64,000 nucleotides of DNA, from positions 933,206-997,205 of the forward strand of contig NZ_LR733825.1 in the NCBI RefSeq assembly GCF_902506535.1, written 5' to 3'. This document shows, piece by piece, positions 14,840 to 24,383 of this stretch (the first letter of the stretch is position 1; every line of letters starts with the position of its first letter). The translations under genes and the position numbers were made by a program. The notes under the pieces are model-generated. The model worked only from the letters and a program-made list of their open reading frames with translations. It was not told the origin of the DNA and made no database searches. This DNA comes from Pseudomonas sp. 8Z. Lineage in GTDB: Bacteria; Pseudomonadota; Gammaproteobacteria; Pseudomonadales; Pseudomonadaceae.

Positions 14840-14855
14840 TGTGACCCAGATCACA
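14840..14855. promoter_or_regulatory. Perfect CRP/Vfr-type palindrome next to the rnpB promoter
   Basis: TGTGACCCAGATCACA is a perfect TGTGA-N6-TCACA dyad, the consensus core of CRP and Pseudomonas Vfr sites. Its centre is about 44-45 bp upstream of the predicted rnpB start and 8 bp downstream of the rsmI stop. It could be an activator site, or a hairpin in the rsmI mRNA tail. Confidence 0.5.
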
Positions 14856-14862
14856 ACTACTA

Positions 14863-15726
14863 TTACTTGCGCTCCAATGCCGCCTGATAGAGCAAATTTT
14901 TGCGCGCCCCGGTAATCTCGGCAGCCAATGCGACAGCACGTTTGAGCGGCATTTCAGCCAATAGAAGATCAAGCACTCGCAACGCCTCGGCACTGACCGC
15001 ATCGCCACCTTCCGGGGCTTGCCAACCAGCAACCAGCACCACGCACTCACCGCGCTGCTGATTGCTGTCAGCGGCAACCCATTGGCACAGCTCAGCCAGC
15101 GGCAATCCCTGCAAGGTCTCGAACGTCTTGGTCAATTCGCGCGCCAGTAAAGCAGGGCGCTCGCCACCGAAAACCTCACGCATATCCTCAAGGCACTCAA
15201 GAATACGATGCGGCGCCTCATAGAAGATCAACGTGCGCGGCTCCTCACGAACCTGCTCCAGACGCGCGCGCCGTCCAACTGCCTTGGCTGGCAGGAAGCC
15301 TTCGAAAATAAAACGATCGGACGGCAACCCAGCCGCAGAAAGTGCCGCAATCAGTGCGCAGGCGCCAGGCACTGGCACTACCGGGATGCCAGCAGCGCGG
15401 ACCTGGCGCACCAGGTGGTAGCCTGGATCGGAAATCAGCGGTGTACCCGCATCGGATATCAGCGCCACATCTTCCCCCGCCTGCAGCCGCGCCAGGAAAC
15501 GCCCACCCTGATCGCGTTCATTATGCTCATGACAGGCAGCCTGCGGCGTCTGGATACCGAAATGCTGCAGCAAGCGCGCCGAGTGCCGGGTGTCTTCAGC
15601 GGCTATCAGCGCCACGTCACGCAGGATCCGCAGAGCCCGCGCACTGATGTCGTCCAGATTACCAATCGGCGTGGCAACCACGTAAAGGGTGCCTGGCTGG
15701 ACGCTGGCGACTGCAGACTGACTCAC
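14863..15726 (-). CDS. rsmI: 16S rRNA 2'-O-ribose C1402 methyltransferase RsmI
   Basis: Methylates the 2'-OH of C1402 in 16S rRNA, complementing RsmH. It is a tetrapyrrole-methylase-fold (SPOUT-unrelated) SAM enzyme with VVATPIGNLDD at 16-26, EDTRHSARLL and LISDAGTPLISDPGY. The start is GTG at 15726 with GAGG 8 nt upstream, giving 287 residues; the longer frame to 15813 has no family similarity. It is transcribed divergently from lpoA, as in enterobacteria. Confidence 0.95.
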   Translation of the reverse strand: MSQSAVASVQPGTLYVVATPIGNLDDISARALRILRDVALIAAEDTRHSARLLQHFGIQTPQAACHEHNERDQGGRFLARLQAGEDVALISDAGTPLISDPGYHLVRQVRAAGIPVVPVPGACALIAALSAAGLPSDRFIFEGFLPAKAVGRRARLEQVREEPRTLIFYEAPHRILECLEDMREVFGGERPALLARELTKTFETLQGLPLAELCQWVAADSNQQRGECVVLVAGWQAPEGGDAVSAEALRVLDLLLAEMPLKRAVALAAEITGARKNLLYQAALERK

Positions 15727-15849
15727 TGGAAATACCTCGTTAATTGAAAGAGTTTCACATTCTAGCGGGTTAACGCCCCGCGGCATCGCACCGTATCCCG
15801 CCCTTGGGTACAATCGCCGCTCGTTTTGCTCAAGTATCAGGATGACCCG

Positions 15850-17658
15850 ATGATCGCTAGCCTGCGCCCTCTTTCAGCATTATTTCTGGCTGGCTTGCTC
15901 GCCGCCTGCGCCAGCTCGCCCGCCAACAACCTGGGCCAGCTCCCCCGCACGCCACAAGCCAGCATCGAGCAGATGCTGCAACAGGCTGCCGACAGCAAGC
16001 CCGAGCAGGCCAACTTGCTGCGCCTGTCTGCCGCCGACCAGGCCGCTCAACAGCACGATATCGCCCGTGCGACGCGCATTCTCGAACAGATCGATCTGAA
16101 TACCCTGCAACCTGCCCAGCAAATATTCGCCAGTACCCTTAGCGCGGAACTGGCCATGGCACGCAAGCAACCCAAGAGTGCCCTGCAGGCCCTGCAACAC
16201 CACAGCCTGGAACGTCTGGCAGAGCTGCCCATCGAGCAACAAATACGCACCCAACTGGTTCGCGCACGCGCACTGGAGGCCGATGGCCAAATCCTCGCTG
16301 CAGCCCGTGAACGCGTATTCATCGCCCCGCTGCTCAACGGGCAAGCTGCGCATGATAATCAGGAGAGCATCTGGGAACTGGTGTCCAGCCTGCCCCCACA
16401 GCCCGCCACCGGCGCCGACAACGATCTGAACGGCTGGATGGAGCTGGCACGCGTAACCAAAAGCGCACCGACACTGGAGCAACAGCAAGCCGCCATTGAC
16501 GAGTGGGTAGCGAAGAACCCACAACATCCGGCCGCTCAACAACTGCCCGACCCGCTAGTCAAACTGCGCGAGCTGGCCAGCCAGCCTCTGACCCGTATCG
16601 CACTCTTACTGCCGCAGGAAGGGCAACTGGCGAGCGTCGCCCGCGCCCTGCGCGACGGTTTCCTTGCCGCTCACTTCCAAGCAGAACAAGCTGGCCAGAC
16701 TCCACCACAAATCAAACTCTATGACAGCTCCCGCATCGGCTCCCTGGACGCGTTCTACCAACAAGCCCAAGCCGACGGCGTGCAGCTAGTGGTCGGCCCG
16801 CTGGAGAAAGCGCTGGTCAAGCAACTGAGCGAACGCGAACAACTGCCTATCACCACGCTGGCACTGAACTATAGCGACGCCACCCAGGAAGGCCCGGCCC
16901 AACTCTACCAATTCGGCCTGGCCGCCGAGGACGAAGCCCGCGAAGTCGCCCGCCGTGCCTGGAGTGACGGCATGCGCCGCGCGGCCGCCCTGGTACCACG
17001 CGGCGAATGGGGTGACCGTGTGCTGGATGCTTTCCGCCAGACTTGGCAGGCACAGGGCGGAACCCTGATCGCCGCAGAGCATGTCGACCAACCCGTAGAG
17101 CTGGCCAGGCAAATCGCCGACCTATTCCAACTGCGCGAAAGCGAAGCGCGCGCCCGACGCCTGCAAAATACCCTAGGCCACAACCTCGACGCGCAACCCG
17201 CACGCCGCCAAGACATCGACTTCATCTTCCTCGCCGCCACCCCACAACAAGCCCAGCAGATCAAGCCGACCCTGGCCTTCCAGTACGCCGGCGACGTGCC
17301 GGTCTACGCCACCTCGCACCTGTTCACCGGCGCGCACAGCCAAGCGCAGTATCAGGATCTCGAAGGGATTCGCTTCTGTGAAACCCCATGGCTGCTGGAT
17401 GAACAAGATCCACTGCGCCAACAAGCCAGCAAACAGTGGCCCCAAGCCGGTGGCAGCCTTGGCCGTCTGTACGCTATGGGTGTAGACGCTTATCGCCTGG
17501 CGCCACGCCTGGGCCAACTCAAGGCCCTGCCGGAGTCGCGCGTTGACGGCCTCACCGGCACACTCAGTCTGAACGCCACTCAGCGCATCGAGCGCCAACT
17601 ACCCTGGGCCGAGTTTCGTGACGGCCAGGTACAGCGCCTGCCTGACAGCCTCAATTGA
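15850..17658 (+). CDS. lpoA: Outer membrane lipoprotein activator of PBP1a (LpoA)
   Basis: LpoA-type lipoproteins reach from the outer membrane to stimulate class A PBPs. A signal peptide ends in the lipobox LLAAC (Cys at residue 20), followed by a TPR-rich N-terminal domain and a C-terminal periplasmic-binding-protein-like domain (TRIALLLPQEGQLASVARAL onwards). The start is ATG at 15850 with AGGA upstream; 602 residues. The neighbours yraN, diaA/gmhA and dolP reproduce the enterobacterial lpoA cluster. In P. aeruginosa PBP1a is reported to depend on a different activator set, so the partner is an inference. Confidence 0.9.
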   Translation: MIASLRPLSALFLAGLLAACASSPANNLGQLPRTPQASIEQMLQQAADSKPEQANLLRLSAADQAAQQHDIARATRILEQIDLNTLQPAQQIFASTLSAELAMARKQPKSALQALQHHSLERLAELPIEQQIRTQLVRARALEADGQILAAARERVFIAPLLNGQAAHDNQESIWELVSSLPPQPATGADNDLNGWMELARVTKSAPTLEQQQAAIDEWVAKNPQHPAAQQLPDPLVKLRELASQPLTRIALLLPQEGQLASVARALRDGFLAAHFQAEQAGQTPPQIKLYDSSRIGSLDAFYQQAQADGVQLVVGPLEKALVKQLSEREQLPITTLALNYSDATQEGPAQLYQFGLAAEDEAREVARRAWSDGMRRAAALVPRGEWGDRVLDAFRQTWQAQGGTLIAAEHVDQPVELARQIADLFQLRESEARARRLQNTLGHNLDAQPARRQDIDFIFLAATPQQAQQIKPTLAFQYAGDVPVYATSHLFTGAHSQAQYQDLEGIRFCETPWLLDEQDPLRQQASKQWPQAGGSLGRLYAMGVDAYRLAPRLGQLKALPESRVDGLTGTLSLNATQRIERQLPWAEFRDGQVQRLPDSLN

Positions 17659-18014
17659 GCGCACACAACGACCTGGGCCGGGCTGCCGAGCAAGCAGCCC
17701 GGCAACACCTGGAACGCAACGGCCTGCGCCTGATCCAACAAAACTGGAGCTGTCGGCGCGGCGAGCTTGATCTGGTCATGCTCGACGGCGATACAGTAGT
17801 ATTCATCGAAGTCCGCGCCCGGCGTCATAGCGCCTGGGGCGGCGCTTTGGAGAGCATCGATGCACGCAAACGCAGCAAGCTGATCAACGCAGCGCAGATG
17901 TTCCTTCAACAGCATCCCAACTGGACCCGCCACCCCTGCCGCTTCGATGTAGTCGCTATCAGCACCGGCAACTCCGCTCAGCTCGACTGGATCAAGAACG
18001 CCTTCGACACCTAA
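17655..18014 (+). CDS. yraN: YraN/UPF0102 family nuclease-fold protein
   Basis: Small conserved protein with a predicted PD-(D/E)XK nuclease fold; its function is not settled. The stretch RRGELDLVMLDGDTVVFIEV carries the E-x-D-(x)n-E-V pattern of that fold, with Arg following where many members have Lys. It has 119 residues. The start is TTG at 17655, overlapping the lpoA stop by 4 nt (TTGA); no ATG or GTG is better placed. Part of the lpoA-yraN-gmhA-dolP unit. Confidence 0.9.
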   Translation: MSAHNDLGRAAEQAARQHLERNGLRLIQQNWSCRRGELDLVMLDGDTVVFIEVRARRHSAWGGALESIDARKRSKLINAAQMFLQQHPNWTRHPCRFDVVAISTGNSAQLDWIKNAFDT

Positions 18015-18037
18015 CGGCCGTACACTCAAGGTTTTAA

Positions 18038-19162
<1,125 letters not shown>

Positions 19163-19164
<2 letters not shown>

Positions 19165-19246
19165 AGCTACAAGCCAGAGCAAAAACGACGGGCGCCCAGA
19201 GGCGCCCGTTTTACTTGCAGCTTGAAGCCTGTCGCTTGCTGCTTAC
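19163..19246. repeat. Heptamer-phased repeats flanking a terminator
   Basis: To the right of the hairpin, from 19214 to 19246, the bases fall into 7-nt units CTTGCAG, CTTGAAG, CCTGTCG, CTTGCTG, CTTA; to the left GAAGCTA, CAAGCCA, GAGC. The same heptad style occurs at 57605-57692 and 58432-58477. Confidence 0.5.
19188..19212. terminator. Bidirectional terminator between dolP and sspB
   Basis: An 8-bp GC stem CGGGCGCC/GGCGCCCG with loop CAGA is followed by TTTT on the plus strand and, on the minus strand, by TCGTTTTTGC. It serves the convergent dolP and sspB genes. Confidence 0.85.
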
Positions 19247-19659
19247 TTAACCACTTTGAGGCTCGGCCGCCCGCTTGGGCGCGGCGGCTCGCCGCCGCCA
19301 TCCGGGCCATCTTCACCTGAACCTTCGTGCCCCTCCTGCTCCTGCTCAGGCGCCTCTACATCGAAAACCATGCCCTGACCATTCTCCCTGGCATAGATCG
19401 CCAAAATGGCCGGTGACGGCAGATAAAGACTATGTGCTACACCGCCGAAACGCCCCTCGAAGCTAACCGCCTGGTTATCCATGTGCATTTGACGAACCGC
19501 ACTGGGCGACGCATTGAGCACGATCTGACCATCACTGGCAAAACCGGCGGGCACCCGCACCCCAGGATACTCAGCATTGACCAATAGATGAGGCGTGCAA
19601 TCGTTATCGACGATCCACTCGTACAGAGCACGTATCAGGTATGGGCGACTGGAATTCAT
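19243..19659 (-). CDS. sspB: ClpXP protease specificity-enhancing factor SspB
   Basis: Adaptor that carries ssrA-tagged proteins to ClpXP. The substrate-binding domain covers about 1-110 (VNAEYPGVRVP, SFEGRFGGVAHSLYLP, AILAIYARENGQGM). A flexible acidic and Gly/Pro-rich linker leads to the C-terminal ClpX-binding tail RPSLKVVK, which resembles the E. coli tail. Two ATGs are adjacent; the second (19659) has the better 5-nt spacing from GGAGG, giving 138 residues. The gene lies 17 nt after sspA (14 nt from the first ATG). Confidence 0.95.
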   Translation of the reverse strand: MNSSRPYLIRALYEWIVDNDCTPHLLVNAEYPGVRVPAGFASDGQIVLNASPSAVRQMHMDNQAVSFEGRFGGVAHSLYLPSPAILAIYARENGQGMVFDVEAPEQEQEGHEGSGEDGPDGGGEPPRPSGRPSLKVVK

Positions 19660-19676
19660 CATGTCCTCCTCGCGCT

Positions 19677-20294
19677 TTAGCGCATATCCCGCTCGACACT
19701 GGAAAGGCTGGCCCGGAAAGCCTCACGAGCAAACTGACGCTCCATATAGTCAAGCAGCGGCTTGGCAGGTCGTGGTAGCTCGATCCCCAGCAACGGCAAG
19801 CGCCACAATACCGGCAACAGACAACAATCGACCAGACTCAGTTCTTCACTGAGAAAAAAAGGCTTGTCGGCAAACAGAGGCGACACCCCCGTCAGACTCT
19901 CACGCAGCTCCTTACGGGCCTGCGCCTTGTCAGCCTCCTTGCTACGACTGTCGAGAATACGGTCGACCAGTGAGCACCAGTCACGCTGGATACGATGCAT
20001 CAGCAGGCGACTGTTAGCGCGCGCCACCGGATAAACCGGCAGCAAAGGCGGATGTGGGTAACGCTCGTCCAGATACTCCATAACAACAGAGGACTCGTAC
20101 AACGCTAGGTCGCGATCAACCAAGGTCGGCACGGTACCGTATGGGTTGGCCTCAGCCAATTTGGGCGGACAACGCCCCGCCTCGACCTCGACAATTTCGA
20201 CGTTGACACCTTTTTCGGCGAGCACCAGACGCACACGATGGCAGTAGTGATCGGCGGGGTCGGAGTAGCAGGTCAACCGATTGGTCACCGCCAT
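19677..20294 (-). CDS. sspA: Stringent starvation protein A (SspA)
   Basis: GST-fold RNA polymerase-associated regulator, needed for stationary-phase and virulence transcription in several gammaproteobacteria. The protein is of 205 residues with the thioredoxin-like N-terminal half ([40 protein letters not shown]) and a helical C-terminal half. The start is ATG at 20294 with GAGGAGG six bases upstream; the longer frame to 20477 reads through the leader. SspA proteins lack glutathione transferase activity. Forms an operon with sspB. Confidence 0.95.
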   Translation of the reverse strand: MAVTNRLTCYSDPADHYCHRVRLVLAEKGVNVEIVEVEAGRCPPKLAEANPYGTVPTLVDRDLALYESSVVMEYLDERYPHPPLLPVYPVARANSRLLMHRIQRDWCSLVDRILDSRSKEADKAQARKELRESLTGVSPLFADKPFFLSEELSLVDCCLLPVLWRLPLLGIELPRPAKPLLDYMERQFAREAFRASLSSVERDMR

Positions 20295-20332
20295 GGCGAT
20301 CCTCCTCGCTTTTTTGATTTTCCAGAAAGACA

Positions 20333-20355
20333 AAAAATTGCCAGGCGCAATTTTT
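20333..20355. repeat. A/T-flanked hairpin in the sspA leader
   Basis: AAAAATTGC and GCAATTTTT are perfect 9-bp inverted arms around a 5-base loop. Read on the minus strand it is followed by TGTCTTTC, resembling a weak intrinsic terminator or attenuator about 40 nt before the sspA start. Confidence 0.45.
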
Positions 20356-20406
20356 GAAATCGAAAGAGTAACCTCGCAATGAGGCCACCAGAAATGGCAG
20401 GGGTAT

Positions 20407-20438
20407 AAAAACTTGCGCGCCCGACAGGACGCGCAAGT
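20407..20438 (-). terminator. Terminator after petC
   Basis: Minus-strand stem ACTTGCGCG/CGCGCAAGT with a 10-base loop, followed by TTTTA, about 20 nt past the petC stop. Confidence 0.8.
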
Positions 20439-20458
20439 CTTCAAGGCAGAAAGACGAC

Positions 20459-21241
20459 TTAGTGCACGTCCTTCCAATACTCACGCTTGAGTAGATAGGC
20501 GAACACGAAGAAGAACGCCAGATACAGCAAAACGTACGTGCCGATGCGCTGGGACTCCAGCTTAACCGGATTAGCCGAGTAGGCCAGGAAGGTCACCAGA
20601 TTTTTGATCTTGTCGTCGAACTCGGCCTCGCTCAGGGTACCGGTGTTCGGCTCAACGGTGAGCTGATCGCAGGCCTCGTGAGTGATCGGTGCACCGGTCA
20701 GCGGGTCGAACTGTTTCTTGCCATCGGTCACGACCTGAACCTGTTTGCAACCGATAACCTGATTCCCCTGCAGACCCACTAGCACGTTCGGCATACCGAC
20801 GTTCGGGAAGACCTTGTTGTTAGCCCCCAATGGGCGCGTCGGGTCAGCATAGAAGCTGCGCAGGTAGGTGTACAACCAATCATTACCACGCACACGCGCA
20901 ACCAGCGTCAGATCAGGCGGAGCCGCACCGAACCACACCTTGGCATCTTCCGAATGCATGCTGTTGTTCATGTGATCGCCAATCTTGGCGCCTGTGAAGA
21001 CCAGGTTTTCGAGCATGATCTCGTGTGGAATCCCCAGATCATCGGCAACCCGCTCGTAACGCTGGAACTTGGCCGAGTGGCAACCCATGCAATAGTTGGC
21101 GAAAGTACGCGCGCCGTCTTGCATGGCCGCCTTGTCGGTCAGGTCGATATCGACCTTATCCAGATGCACACCCTCACCGCCAGCAGCGAAGCCCAATGTC
21201 GGCAGCGCAGCGAAAACAAATGCAGCCAATAATTTTTTCAT
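20459..21241 (-). CDS. petC: Ubiquinol-cytochrome c reductase, cytochrome c1 subunit
   Basis: Heme c subunit of the bc1 complex, passing electrons from the Rieske protein to periplasmic cytochrome c. A cleavable signal peptide ([20 protein letters not shown]) precedes the heme site C51-M-G-C54-H55. A C-terminal membrane anchor (about 234-252) ends in the basic KREYWKDVH. The start is ATG at 21241, sharing one base with the petB stop; 260 residues. Last gene of petABC and followed by a terminator. Confidence 0.96.
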   Translation of the reverse strand: MKKLLAAFVFAALPTLGFAAGGEGVHLDKVDIDLTDKAAMQDGARTFANYCMGCHSAKFQRYERVADDLGIPHEIMLENLVFTGAKIGDHMNNSMHSEDAKVWFGAAPPDLTLVARVRGNDWLYTYLRSFYADPTRPLGANNKVFPNVGMPNVLVGLQGNQVIGCKQVQVVTDGKKQFDPLTGAPITHEACDQLTVEPNTGTLSEAEFDDKIKNLVTFLAYSANPVKLESQRIGTYVLLYLAFFFVFAYLLKREYWKDVH

Positions 21242-22452
21242 CAGCCAGTCACCCTTTCCGGAACCGGTTTGGTCTTCTCCATCCTGGTGTAGAACGGCAT
21301 CAGGATGAAGTACGCGAAGTACAGGACGGTGCACACCTGCGACAGCAAGGTACGCCCCGGAGTAGGCGCCAGCACGCCCAGCACACCAAGGATGACGAAG
21401 GAAATGCAGAAGATCAGCAGCCAGACCTTGCTCATCCAGCCCTTGTAACGCATGGACTTGACCGGGCTACGATCCAGCCACGGCAGCACGAACAGCACCG
21501 CAATAGCCGCCCCCATGGCAATCACGCCCAGCAGCTTGTCCGGCACAGCGCGAAGAATTGCGTAGAACGGTGTGAAGTACCAAACCGGCGCAATATGCTC
21601 AGGCGTCTTGAACGGGTTGGCCTGCTCGAAGTTCGGCTTCTCGAGGAAGTAACCGCCCATCTCCGGGAAGAAGAACACCACGGCGCAGAACACGAACAGG
21701 AACACCACAACACCGACGATATCTTTCACGGTGTAGTACGGGTGGAAGGGAATACCATCCAGCGGGATGCCATTCTCGTCCTTCTTCTTCTTGATCTCGA
21801 CGCCGTCCGGGTTATTCGAGCCGACTTCGTGCAACGCCAGGATATGCAGTACGACCAGGCCGAGCAGGACGATTGGCAGCGCGATCACATGCAGGGCAAA
21901 GAAGCGGTTCAGGGTAATACCGGAGATCAGGTAGTCACCACGGATCCACTGAGTCAGGTCGTCACCGATGACCGGAATGGCACCGAACAGCGAGATGATC
22001 ACCTGGGCGCCCCAGTAGGACATCTGGCCCCACGGCAGCAGGTAGCCCATGAAGGCTTCAGCCATCAGGCACAGGTAGATCAGCATGCCGAAGATCCACA
22101 CCAGCTCGCGCGGCTTCTGGTAGGAGCCGTAGAGCAGACCGCGGAACATGTGCAGGTACACCACAACGAAGAACGCCGAGGCGCCGGTGGAGTGCAGGTA
22201 GCGGATGATCCAGCCGTACTCGACATCACGCATGATGTATTCGACGGAGGCGAAAGCCTCCTCGGCAGAGGGCGTGAAGCTCATGGTCAGCCAGACACCG
22301 GTGAGGATCTGATTGACCAGCACCAGCAGTGCCAGGGAGCCGAAGAAGTAGAAGAAGTTGAAGTTTTTCGGGGCGTAGTATTTGGAGAGATGGTCTTCCC
22401 ACATCTTGGTGGCAGGAAAGCGCGCATCAACCCATTCCATGAATTTGCTCAT
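21241..22452 (-). CDS. petB: Ubiquinol-cytochrome c reductase, cytochrome b subunit
   Basis: Membrane core of the bc1 complex, holding the Qo and Qi quinone sites. The 403 residues contain eight or nine hydrophobic segments. Likely heme b ligands are H87 and H101 (spacing 14) and H188 and H203 (spacing 15). The Qo motif reads PVWY (in HIAPVWYFTPFYAILRA) where mitochondria and alphaproteobacteria have PEWY; PVWY is known from gammaproteobacteria. It shares single bases with petA and petC (TGATG at both junctions). Confidence 0.97.
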   Translation of the reverse strand: MSKFMEWVDARFPATKMWEDHLSKYYAPKNFNFFYFFGSLALLVLVNQILTGVWLTMSFTPSAEEAFASVEYIMRDVEYGWIIRYLHSTGASAFFVVVYLHMFRGLLYGSYQKPRELVWIFGMLIYLCLMAEAFMGYLLPWGQMSYWGAQVIISLFGAIPVIGDDLTQWIRGDYLISGITLNRFFALHVIALPIVLLGLVVLHILALHEVGSNNPDGVEIKKKKDENGIPLDGIPFHPYYTVKDIVGVVVFLFVFCAVVFFFPEMGGYFLEKPNFEQANPFKTPEHIAPVWYFTPFYAILRAVPDKLLGVIAMGAAIAVLFVLPWLDRSPVKSMRYKGWMSKVWLLIFCISFVILGVLGVLAPTPGRTLLSQVCTVLYFAYFILMPFYTRMEKTKPVPERVTG

Positions 22453-23045
22453 CAGGCTTTCTCCTGGTCCACACCGATGACGATGACATCATCCGTCTCG
22501 TAGCTGTAAGGCGGCACCGGCAGATTCAAAGGTGCCGGCTGAGCCTTGTAGACGCGTCCCGCGAGATCGTAGCGAGAGCCGTGGCATGGGCAGAAATACC
22601 CCCCCATCCAATCAGCCCCAAGATCCGCCGGAGCCACTTCCGGACGGAAGGATGGCGAACACCCCAGGTGAGTACACAGACCGACCAACACCAATAGCTC
22701 GGGCTTAATCGAGCGAGTCTGCTTGTCCACGTAGTCAGGCTGCACAGAAGCAGCGGACTCTGGATCTGCCATACGATCGTGGATTTTGGCAAGATTGCTC
22801 AAAATCTCTTCGGTGCGGCGCACGATAAATACCGGCTGACCGCGCCATTCAGCAACCATCTGCTGGCCCGCCTCGACCTTGGCGACGTTCACTTTCACCG
22901 GTGCCCCGGCCGCTTTGGCCTTGGCACTGGGGAACCATGACCCCACAAACGGAGTCGCAGCACCTACTGCCCCTGCAGCGCCCACTACGGAGGTGGCCGC
23001 CACCAGGAAGCGACGCCGGCCTGCATTCACGCCGTCATTGCTCAT
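22452..23045 (-). CDS. petA: Ubiquinol-cytochrome c reductase, Rieske iron-sulfur subunit
   Basis: 2Fe-2S protein of the bc1 complex. The N-terminus has a twin-arginine-type GRRRFLVAATS followed by a hydrophobic anchor, in line with Tat export of a folded Rieske protein. The cluster motifs are C124-T-H126-L-G-C129 and C152-P-C154-H155-G-S. It has 197 residues and is the first gene of petABC. Confidence 0.97.
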   Translation of the reverse strand: MSNDGVNAGRRRFLVAATSVVGAAGAVGAATPFVGSWFPSAKAKAAGAPVKVNVAKVEAGQQMVAEWRGQPVFIVRRTEEILSNLAKIHDRMADPESAASVQPDYVDKQTRSIKPELLVLVGLCTHLGCSPSFRPEVAPADLGADWMGGYFCPCHGSRYDLAGRVYKAQPAPLNLPVPPYSYETDDVIVIGVDQEKA

Positions 23046-23083
23046 CAGTCGTCTCCCATCAGCTTTATGGCCTGTTGTTCAGA

Positions 23084-23113
23084 CCTATAGTAATTAAATG
23101 TCGGGCCGCGCAA
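23084..23113 (-). promoter_or_regulatory. Possible petABC promoter
   Basis: Minus-strand TTGCGC (23108-23113) and TATAGG (23084-23089) with an 18-bp spacer, about 40 nt before petA. The match is moderate. Confidence 0.35.
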
Positions 23114-23242
23114 AAAATCCGCCAGATGGTAAAGAAAAAGCCCCTTCCCTGACAAGGTCATTACTCCGCGCCTACCCCTCGAGAACCTTGCAGAACGCGG
23201 CCTGCATACATGCGGCACGTTGTCACAGCACTTTGCCAGCAG

Positions 23243-23285
23243 CAAAAAAAACGCCCAGTTCCACGAAGGAACTGGGCGTTTTTTT
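23243..23285 (-). terminator. Strong terminator after rpsI
   Basis: An 11-bp stem CGCCCAGTTCC/GGAACTGGGCG with a 5-base loop, then eight or more T on the minus strand. T-runs on both sides make it bidirectional in form. It separates the ribosomal operon from petABC. Confidence 0.92.
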
Positions 23286-23300
23286 GAAAGCGTCGAAAAA

Positions 23301-23693
23301 TTAACGCTTCGAGTACTGCGGACGCTTACGCGCTTTACGCAGACCGACTTTCTTACGCTCAACTTCACGAGCATCGCGAGTCACGTAACCCGCTTTACGC
23401 AGCGGGCTGCGCAGGGTTTCGTCGTACTCGATCAGAGCGCGAGTGATGCCGTGACGGATAGCACCAGCTTGACCGCTGACACCACCACCAGCAACGGTGA
23501 CGTAGATATCGAACTTCTCGACGGTTTCGGTCAGCTCCAGCGGCTGACGTACGACCATGCGAGCAGTCTCACGGCCGAAGAATACATCCAGGCTGCGATT
23601 ATTGATGGAGATGTTGCCAGTACCCGGACGCAGGAATACGCGTGCGGTTGCAGTCTTGCGACGGCCAGTGCCGTAATTTTGAGTCGCCGACAT
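23301..23693 (-). CDS. rpsI: 30S ribosomal protein uS9
   Basis: 130-residue ribosomal protein. Recognised from [18 protein letters not shown] near the N-terminus, [20 protein letters not shown] in the middle and the basic C-terminal tail [17 protein letters not shown], which reaches towards the P-site tRNA. It lies 14 nt after rplM, the universal rplM-rpsI pair. Confidence 0.98.
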   Translation of the reverse strand: MSATQNYGTGRRKTATARVFLRPGTGNISINNRSLDVFFGRETARMVVRQPLELTETVEKFDIYVTVAGGGVSGQAGAIRHGITRALIEYDETLRSPLRKAGYVTRDAREVERKKVGLRKARKRPQYSKR

Positions 23694-23707
23694 AATGAAC
23701 TATTCCG

Positions 23708-24136
23708 TTAAATCTTCAGTTCTTGGGGCTGCTGAGCAGTGTGCGGGTGAGAGGCACCCTTGTACACCTTCAGCTTGCGGTACATGTCGCGACCCAGCGG
23801 GTTCTTCGGCAGCATGCCTTTAACCGCGGTCTCGATCACGCGCTCAGGAGCACGAGCGATCAGCTTCTCGAAGTTGATCTCTTTGATGCCGCCCGGGAAG
23901 CCGGAGTGGGAGTAGTACATTTTGTCGCTGGTCTTGGCACCAGTCACGCGCACCTGCTCAGCATTGATAACGACGATGTAGTCGCCAGTGTCAACGTGAG
24001 GAGTGTACTCAGGCTTGTGCTTGCCACGCAGACGGCTCGCGATTTCGGTGGCCAGACGACCCAGGGTCTTGCCAGCAGCATCAACGACGAACCAGTCGCG
24101 TTTTACTGTTTCCGGTTTAGCAGTAAAAGTTTTCAT
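23708..24136 (-). CDS. rplM: 50S ribosomal protein uL13
   Basis: 142-residue early-assembly protein of the large subunit. Signatures: [60 protein letters not shown] and [10 protein letters not shown]. First gene of the rplM-rpsI operon, preceded by a good sigma70 promoter at 24179-24207. Confidence 0.98.
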   Translation of the reverse strand: MKTFTAKPETVKRDWFVVDAAGKTLGRLATEIASRLRGKHKPEYTPHVDTGDYIVVINAEQVRVTGAKTSDKMYYSHSGFPGGIKEINFEKLIARAPERVIETAVKGMLPKNPLGRDMYRKLKVYKGASHPHTAQQPQELKI

Positions 24137-24178
24137 TCTTTATAGCCTCAGGGGCCGCCCAGCAAAAATAGACGGCGG

Positions 24179-24207
24179 ATCTTACTGAATAGTGCGTACT
24201 TTGACAA
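24179..24207 (-). promoter_or_regulatory. Predicted rplM-rpsI promoter
   Basis: Minus-strand TTGTCA (24202-24207) and TAAGAT (24179-24184) with a 17-bp spacer, about 45 nt upstream of rplM. Confidence 0.7.
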
Positions 24208-24383
24208 GTCAAAGGCAGCCGTCTACGGACGCTATCGGGGGCTCGGGTCAGCGCGTCCACGGTACGGCAAGATTCTTCGGCAGGCGGCGCATCACTTCCA
24301 CCGCAGAAAGAGGTGGCGGATTATCCTGATTGCGAAAAAAAATTCAACCTGCTTGTATGGCTCTTTTGCCAAAGGAGTACCTC

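Noticed and set aside
14276..14854. Short reading frames over and beside RNase P RNA
   Set aside because: They lie in the rnpB gene or its flanks; the RNA structure explains the sequence.
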